A stretch of DNA of 8,532 bases from an uncultured Ruminococcus sp. (GTDB lineage Bacteria; Bacillota; Clostridia; Oscillospirales; Acutalibacteraceae). The stretch is taken from assembly GCA_902767175.1 (NCBI GenBank), contig CACXGH010000047.1, forward strand, positions 1 through 8,532, read 5' to 3'. This document shows, piece after piece, positions 5,714 to 8,532 of this stretch. The number at the start of each line of letters is the position of its first letter. The stretch's first letter is position 1. Both the position numbers and the translations under genes were made by a program. Under the pieces are notes generated by a model. The model saw nothing but the letters and a program-made list of their open reading frames with translations, was not told the DNA's origin and made no database searches.

Positions 5714-6127
5714 TTACTGGCTGATATATGCCCAATCACCAAGCTGAAGATTATAGTTTTCGTCATATCCCTCAGTATCCCAATACTTGTTATAATGCCA
5801 ATCATTCTCGCTGTCGATAGACCAGTCTATCTGTGTATTTATCCACAGATCATCATACCCTAATTCATGTATAGTTCTTTCCCATTGTTCATGATTAGTG
5901 TTGTTGTCAGAAGTAAACTTGCTCATACTTGTGTTCTGACTATAAGCAACAACTAAAGTATTGGGACTGTCGCCTTCCGCAAGCTTTGTAACTACAACAT
6001 TTTCAGGCGCTGTAAGATCAAAGGGAAGCTTCACTTCCTGATTCTGTTCAGGTGCTGCTGAAACAGACAATGATAAGCATGAAGCCAATATAACTGCGGA
6101 AGAAAAAATGCTAAGTGCTTTCTTCAT
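5714..6127 (-). CDS. N-terminal part of the split surface protein, with signal peptide
   Basis: A 137-residue frame with a signal peptide at about 1-25 (MKKALSIFSSAVILASC..., likely cleavage near SVSA/APEQ). L14-A15-S16-C17 also fits a lipobox, so a lipoprotein is an alternative. The mature part is acidic and rich in Trp, Asn and Asp (WINTQIDWSIDSENDWHYNKYW), with no motif I can assign. I chose ATG 6127 over an in-frame GTG at 6136, because AGGAG lies 8 nt before 6127 and the GTG overlaps that ribosome site. The frame ends at a TAA in the middle of what reads as one domain (LGDWAYISQ, stop, YGEETTMTEW), so the product would be a secreted fragment without its anchor. Confidence 0.7.
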   Translation of the reverse strand: MKKALSIFSSAVILASCLSLSVSAAPEQNQEVKLPFDLTAPENVVVTKLAEGDSPNTLVVAYSQNTSMSKFTSDNNTNHEQWERTIHELGYDDLWINTQIDWSIDSENDWHYNKYWDTEGYDENYNLQLGDWAYISQ

Positions 6128-6191
6128 TAAAATCACTCCTTAATTTAATAATTAACTGTCTGCGTATACAAACATCTTGTAGATTCTATTT

Positions 6192-6220
6192 ATTGTACTA
6201 TAAACACAAATGTAAGTCAA
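6192..6220 (-). promoter_or_regulatory. Promoter of the surface protein gene
   Basis: On the minus strand TTGACT (6215-6220) and TACAAT (6192-6197) are 17 nt apart, a near-consensus sigma-A promoter with its start near 6185 and a leader of about 58 nt. An intact promoter suggests that the split gene is still transcribed. Confidence 0.7.
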
Positions 6221-6285
6221 TATTTTTTGAATAATTTGCTCATAGCTGTCCATTCAATTTGTATCGTATAAATAAACATAACAAT

Positions 6286-6314
6286 TTGGAATAATACTAT
6301 TATCGGCATATAGT
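6286..6314 (+). promoter_or_regulatory. Candidate promoter of sigK
   Basis: TTGGAA (6286-6291) and TATAGT (6309-6314) are 17 nt apart, fitting sigma-A. The same -10 region reads CATATAGT, resembling the sigma-E -10 (CATACAAT), as expected for a mother-cell gene, but a sigma-E -35 at the right distance is not clear. A 13-bp dyad, ATAATA-C-TATTAT (6291-6303), lies in the spacer. Confidence 0.45.
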
Positions 6315-6362
6315 GTCGAATAAAAAAGAGCCTTATCGAATAGTATTAGATGAGGTGATAAG

Positions 6363-7052
6363 ATGTTTGAGATAATATCTGCTTTACTTGCAAAAATATC
6401 AATGATATTCATTCTTCATGTAACGGGTGCCGGAGCATTTCCAAAACCGCTTTCTCAGAATGAAGAAACAGAGCTTTTACTTAAGTCGGCAAAGGGAGAT
6501 ATCGGAGCAAGAAATAAATTGGTAGAACATAATCTGAGACTTGTAGCACATATTGTCAAGAAATATTACGGAACAGGAGCAGACCCCGATGATCTTGTTT
6601 CTATCGGCACTATCGGCCTGATAAAGTCTATCAATACCTATAATCACGAGAAGAACATAAAGCTGTCGAGTTATGCTTCAAGGTGTATCGAAAATGAAAT
6701 ACTGATGTATTTCAGAAGCACAAAGAAAAACTCGCTTGATATATCCATGAACGAGGAAATAGACCATGACTCAGACGGAAACGCACTTACGCTGAGTGAT
6801 GTTTTAGCGGCAGAGGACAGTATAGCAGACGAGCTTGATACAAAAATCAAGGCTGAAAAGCTGCCCGTTTTCATAAAAGAATGTCTTACTCCCCGTGAGG
6901 CTATGATAATCAGACTCAGATACGGTCTTAACGGCAGCAAACCGCTTACGCAGCGTGATGTGGCTGCTCTGCTGAAAATATCAAGGTCGTATGTTTCAAG
7001 AATAGAAAAGAAAGCCCTTTTAAAACTGCGCCGCCGGTATGAAAGAGCGTAA
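6363..7052 (+). CDS. sigK: RNA polymerase sporulation sigma factor SigK (pro-sigma-K)
   Basis: Late mother-cell sigma factor of endospore formation, 229 residues. In the known family, sigma-K drives coat and cortex maturation genes after proteolytic activation. The hydrophobic N-terminal segment (residues 1-22, FEIISALLAKISMIFILHV) looks like the membrane-bound pro-sequence removed by SpoIVFB. It is followed by the SigK-like FPKPLS, then sigma region 2 at about 48-118 (ARNKLVEHNLRLVAHIVKK, DDLVSIGTIGLIKSI, YASRCIENEILMYFR) and region 4 at about 174-222, with helix-turn-helix LTQRDVAALLKISRSYVSRI. The start at 6363 follows GAGGTGAT (6352-6359). The gene is whole; no skin-type element divides it, unlike in B. 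subtilis. It stands alone between divergent and convergent neighbours. SigE is the main alternative, but the pro-sequence and the NEILM-FR and SRSYVSRIEK matches favour SigK. Confidence 0.92.
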   Translation: MFEIISALLAKISMIFILHVTGAGAFPKPLSQNEETELLLKSAKGDIGARNKLVEHNLRLVAHIVKKYYGTGADPDDLVSIGTIGLIKSINTYNHEKNIKLSSYASRCIENEILMYFRSTKKNSLDISMNEEIDHDSDGNALTLSDVLAAEDSIADELDTKIKAEKLPVFIKECLTPREAMIIRLRYGLNGSKPLTQRDVAALLKISRSYVSRIEKKALLKLRRRYERA

Positions 7053-7057
7053 AAAAA

Positions 7058-7092
7058 TCGGAGACTCCTTTCGGAGACTCCGACATTTTTTT
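7058..7092. terminator. Bidirectional terminator between sigK and the hydrogenase gene
   Basis: The stem TCGGAG-A-CTCC (7058-7068) pairs with GGAG-A-CTCCGA (7073-7083) around a TTTC loop, with one A-A mismatch. Seven As precede it (7051-7057) and seven Ts follow after CA (7086-7092), so both strands get a T-run. It begins 6 nt after the sigK stop. Confidence 0.9.
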
Positions 7093-7107
7093 CAGTGTAT
7101 AACTGAA

Positions 7108-8532
7108 TTATTTATAATACTTATCTCTTGCGACATAAGATGTATGCAGATAATGATGAGACTTCTCCTGACCGGGAGCACCGAAGAACTCATCGTATAC
7201 CATTTTGATAACAGGGCTGTCATCACATACTCTGAACTCGCAGTTCTTATCATAATCATAGAGAGCCTTTGAACGGAGAGCCTTGTAATCAACATAGTTG
7301 CTCACACTGTCAGTTCTTGTAGGCTGACCGCCGCCGTTGATGCAGCCGCCGGGACATGCCATTATCTCTACCATCTGATAATTTGCTTCGCCCTTCTTGA
7401 TCTTCTCAAGAAGCTTTCTCGCATTGCCGAGACCGGAAGTAACAGCAACATTTACCTTAACACCTGCTACTTCATAAGTTACCTCACGAACAGCCTCAGG
7501 GCCGCGAACCTCTTCAAAGTCAATCTTCTTGAAGTCACCGTCAAGAATTCTTGCAGCAGTTCTGAGAGCAGCCTCAAGTACACCGCCTGTTGCGCCGAAG
7601 ATAGCGCCGCCGCCTGTTGCCTTATTGAAGGGAGCATCAAAATCTTCCTCCGGGAGATTAGCGAAATCAAGACCTGCACGCTTGATCATTCTTGCAAGCT
7701 CTCTTGTTGTAAGTGCTACATCAACATCGTCATAGTTCTCGTCTGAACGGAGCTGAGGTCTTGTAGCCTCAAACTTCTTAGCAGTACAAGGAATAACGCT
7801 GACAACGAAGATATCCTTAGGATCGATATTGTTCTTCTGAGCATAATAGCCCTTGAGAACAGCACCAAACATTGCCTGAGGCGACTTACAGGTTGAGAGA
7901 TTAGGCAGGAACTCAGGATAGTAATGCTCAACAAACTTAACCCAGCCGGGGCAGCATGATGTAAACATCGGGAGTGTGCCGCCGTTCTTAATTCTCTGAA
8001 CAAGCTCATTAGCCTCTTCAATAATTGTAAGGTCGGCAGTAAAGTCCATATTGAATGCCTTTACATTCTCGCCGAGTCTCTTTATAGCTGTAGCCATTTT
8101 GCCCTCAACATTTGTGCCTATGGGCATATCAAAGCTCTCACCAAGTGTAGCCTTGATAGAAGGAGCTGTAAAGAAGAGTACCTTCTTTGTCGGGTCTGCG
8201 ATAGCTTCCCAGACCTTGTCCTCCTGGCTCTTTTCTGTAAGAGCACCTACAGGACAGCTTACTACGCACTGACCGCAGCCAACGCAGGGAGCGTTGTCAA
8301 GGCTCTTGTCAAAAGCACTGCCGACATGAGCGTTGAAGCCTCTCTGGATAGCGTCGATAACGGAAATTGACTGAACGTTCTTACAGGCAGCAACGCAGCG
8401 CATACAGTTAATGCACTTATTGTTGTCACGAACGATATAGGGTGAAAGATCGTCTATCTCAAATCTCGGCTCTTCGCCGGAGAACTTATCCTCATCTACA
8501 CCAAGCTCAAGAGCAAGCTTCTGAAGCTCGCA
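7108..8532 (-). CDS. hydA: [FeFe] hydrogenase catalytic subunit, HydA-type, 5' part outside the window
   Basis: Catalytic subunit for reversible hydrogen formation, here an electron sink for fermentation. The 474 visible residues start at the window edge; the ATG at 8403 is internal, since it splits a ferredoxin motif. Counted from the edge: C1-ELQ looks like the last ligand of the HxxxCxxCxxxxxC cluster. C40/43/46/50 and C83/86/89/93 bind two [4Fe-4S] clusters. The H-cluster motifs are L1 TSCCPGW (C193 proton relay, C194), L2 IPCTAKKFE (C249) and L3 EIMACPGGC with GGGQP (C393, C397). The C-terminus (about 414-474) is a small-subunit domain ending KSHHYLHTSYVARDKYY. The extended N-terminus suggests an M3-type or HydABC-type bifurcating enzyme; HydB/HydC-like genes would lie upstream, outside the window. 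L2 has Ile247 where Met is usual. The gene ends before a shared terminator. Confidence 0.95.
   Translation of the reverse strand, partial: CELQKLALELGVDEDKFSGEEPRFEIDDLSPYIVRDNNKCINCMRCVAACKNVQSISVIDAIQRGFNAHVGSAFDKSLDNAPCVGCGQCVVSCPVGALTEKSQEDKVWEAIADPTKKVLFFTAPSIKATLGESFDMPIGTNVEGKMATAIKRLGENVKAFNMDFTADLTIIEEANELVQRIKNGGTLPMFTSCCPGWVKFVEHYYPEFLPNLSTCKSPQAMFGAVLKGYYAQKNNIDPKDIFVVSVIPCTAKKFEATRPQLRSDENYDDVDVALTTRELARMIKRAGLDFANLPEEDFDAPFNKATGGGAIFGATGGVLEAALRTAARILDGDFKKIDFEEVRGPEAVREVTYEVAGVKVNVAVTSGLGNARKLLEKIKKGEANYQMVEIMACPGGCINGGGQPTRTDSVSNYVDYKALRSKALYDYDKNCEFRVCDDSPVIKMVYDEFFGAPGQEKSHHYLHTSYVARDKYYK

Larger units (their letters stand above)
4769..6127 (-). pseudogene. Surface protein gene split by one in-frame TAA
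   Basis: The two reading frames at 5714-6127 and 4769-5695 are in the same phase, separated only by a TAA (5714-5716 on the + strand) and six sense codons (YGEETT). Read through, the product is about 452 codons with a coherent layout: signal peptide, tryptophan-rich extracellular region, Ser/Thr/Gln-rich stalk, C-terminal membrane helix and basic tail. The halves complement each other: the first has the export signal and no anchor, the second the anchor and no export signal. A single base change in a sense codon (for example CAA or TAC/TAT to TAA) explains this best. Sequencing error, strain polymorphism or readthrough remain possible. One promoter upstream serves the whole unit. Confidence 0.75.

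Noticed and set aside
5714..5716. Stop codon recoding (selenocysteine or pyrrolysine) to explain the split gene
   Set aside because: The codon is TAA, not TGA or TAG. I see no obvious insertion-element hairpin after it, and TAA ends several other genes here normally.
6289..6314. Sigma-E promoter for sigK
   Set aside because: The CATATAGT -10 is suggestive, but the best -35-like GAATAAT is only 11 nt away instead of about 14. It was kept only as a remark under the sigma-A-like promoter.
8401..8403. ATG at 8403 as the true start of the hydrogenase
   Set aside because: It lies inside a CxxCMRC ferredoxin motif. The frame stays open to the window edge and contributes two more cluster cysteines and the GNCELQ-like end of an upstream cluster motif.

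Overview
The window looks like a piece of the chromosome of a strictly anaerobic, probably spore-forming Clostridia member of the Ruminococcus/Oscillospiraceae type. The evidence is the moderately AT-rich sequence (by eye), Gram-positive style Shine-Dalgarno sites, a sporulation sigma factor (SigK), a multi-cluster [FeFe] hydrogenase, and a Cys-repeat CAP protein of a kind I associate with gut ruminococci. No tRNA, rRNA, CRISPR array, transposase or phage gene is visible.

Layout, left to right. (1) 1-68 is a GC-rich run of three small hairpins, read in frame into the 3' part of a four-helix DUF2798 membrane protein (+, to 608). (2) 767-1591 (+) is a secreted CAP/SCP-domain protein with a cysteine-repeat and Pro/Ser-repeat N-terminal half. 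Its promoter carries a perfect 20-bp palindrome at the expected transcription start. (3) 2509-2964 and 1649-2482 (-) form a two-gene peroxide-defence and repair operon: a BCP-type peroxiredoxin followed by endonuclease IV (nfo). A PerR-like dyad lies in its promoter. (4) 3314-4222 and 4219-4722 (+) are a PfkB-family sugar kinase and a very small protein-kinase-fold protein, overlapping by ATGA. Their promoter is built on a 20-bp tandem repeat. (5) 4769-6127 (-) is a predicted surface protein (signal peptide, unknown ectodomain, C-terminal membrane anchor) cut into two reading frames by one in-frame TAA codon. (6) 6363-7052 (+) is sigK with its pro-sequence and no interruption. (7) 7108-8532 (-) is the 3' part of a HydA-type [FeFe] hydrogenase that runs off the right edge.

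The genes form a patchwork of short, separate transcription units. Three convergent junctions (about 1600-1640, 4731-4763, 7058-7083) each hold one strong hairpin that can serve both strands. Most units have a recognisable sigma-A-like promoter. No single large novel system is evident. The items most worth a second look are the nonsense-split surface protein, the kinase pair, the structured element fused to the DUF2798 gene, the palindrome in the CAP promoter, and the Met-to-Ile change in a hydrogenase active-site motif.
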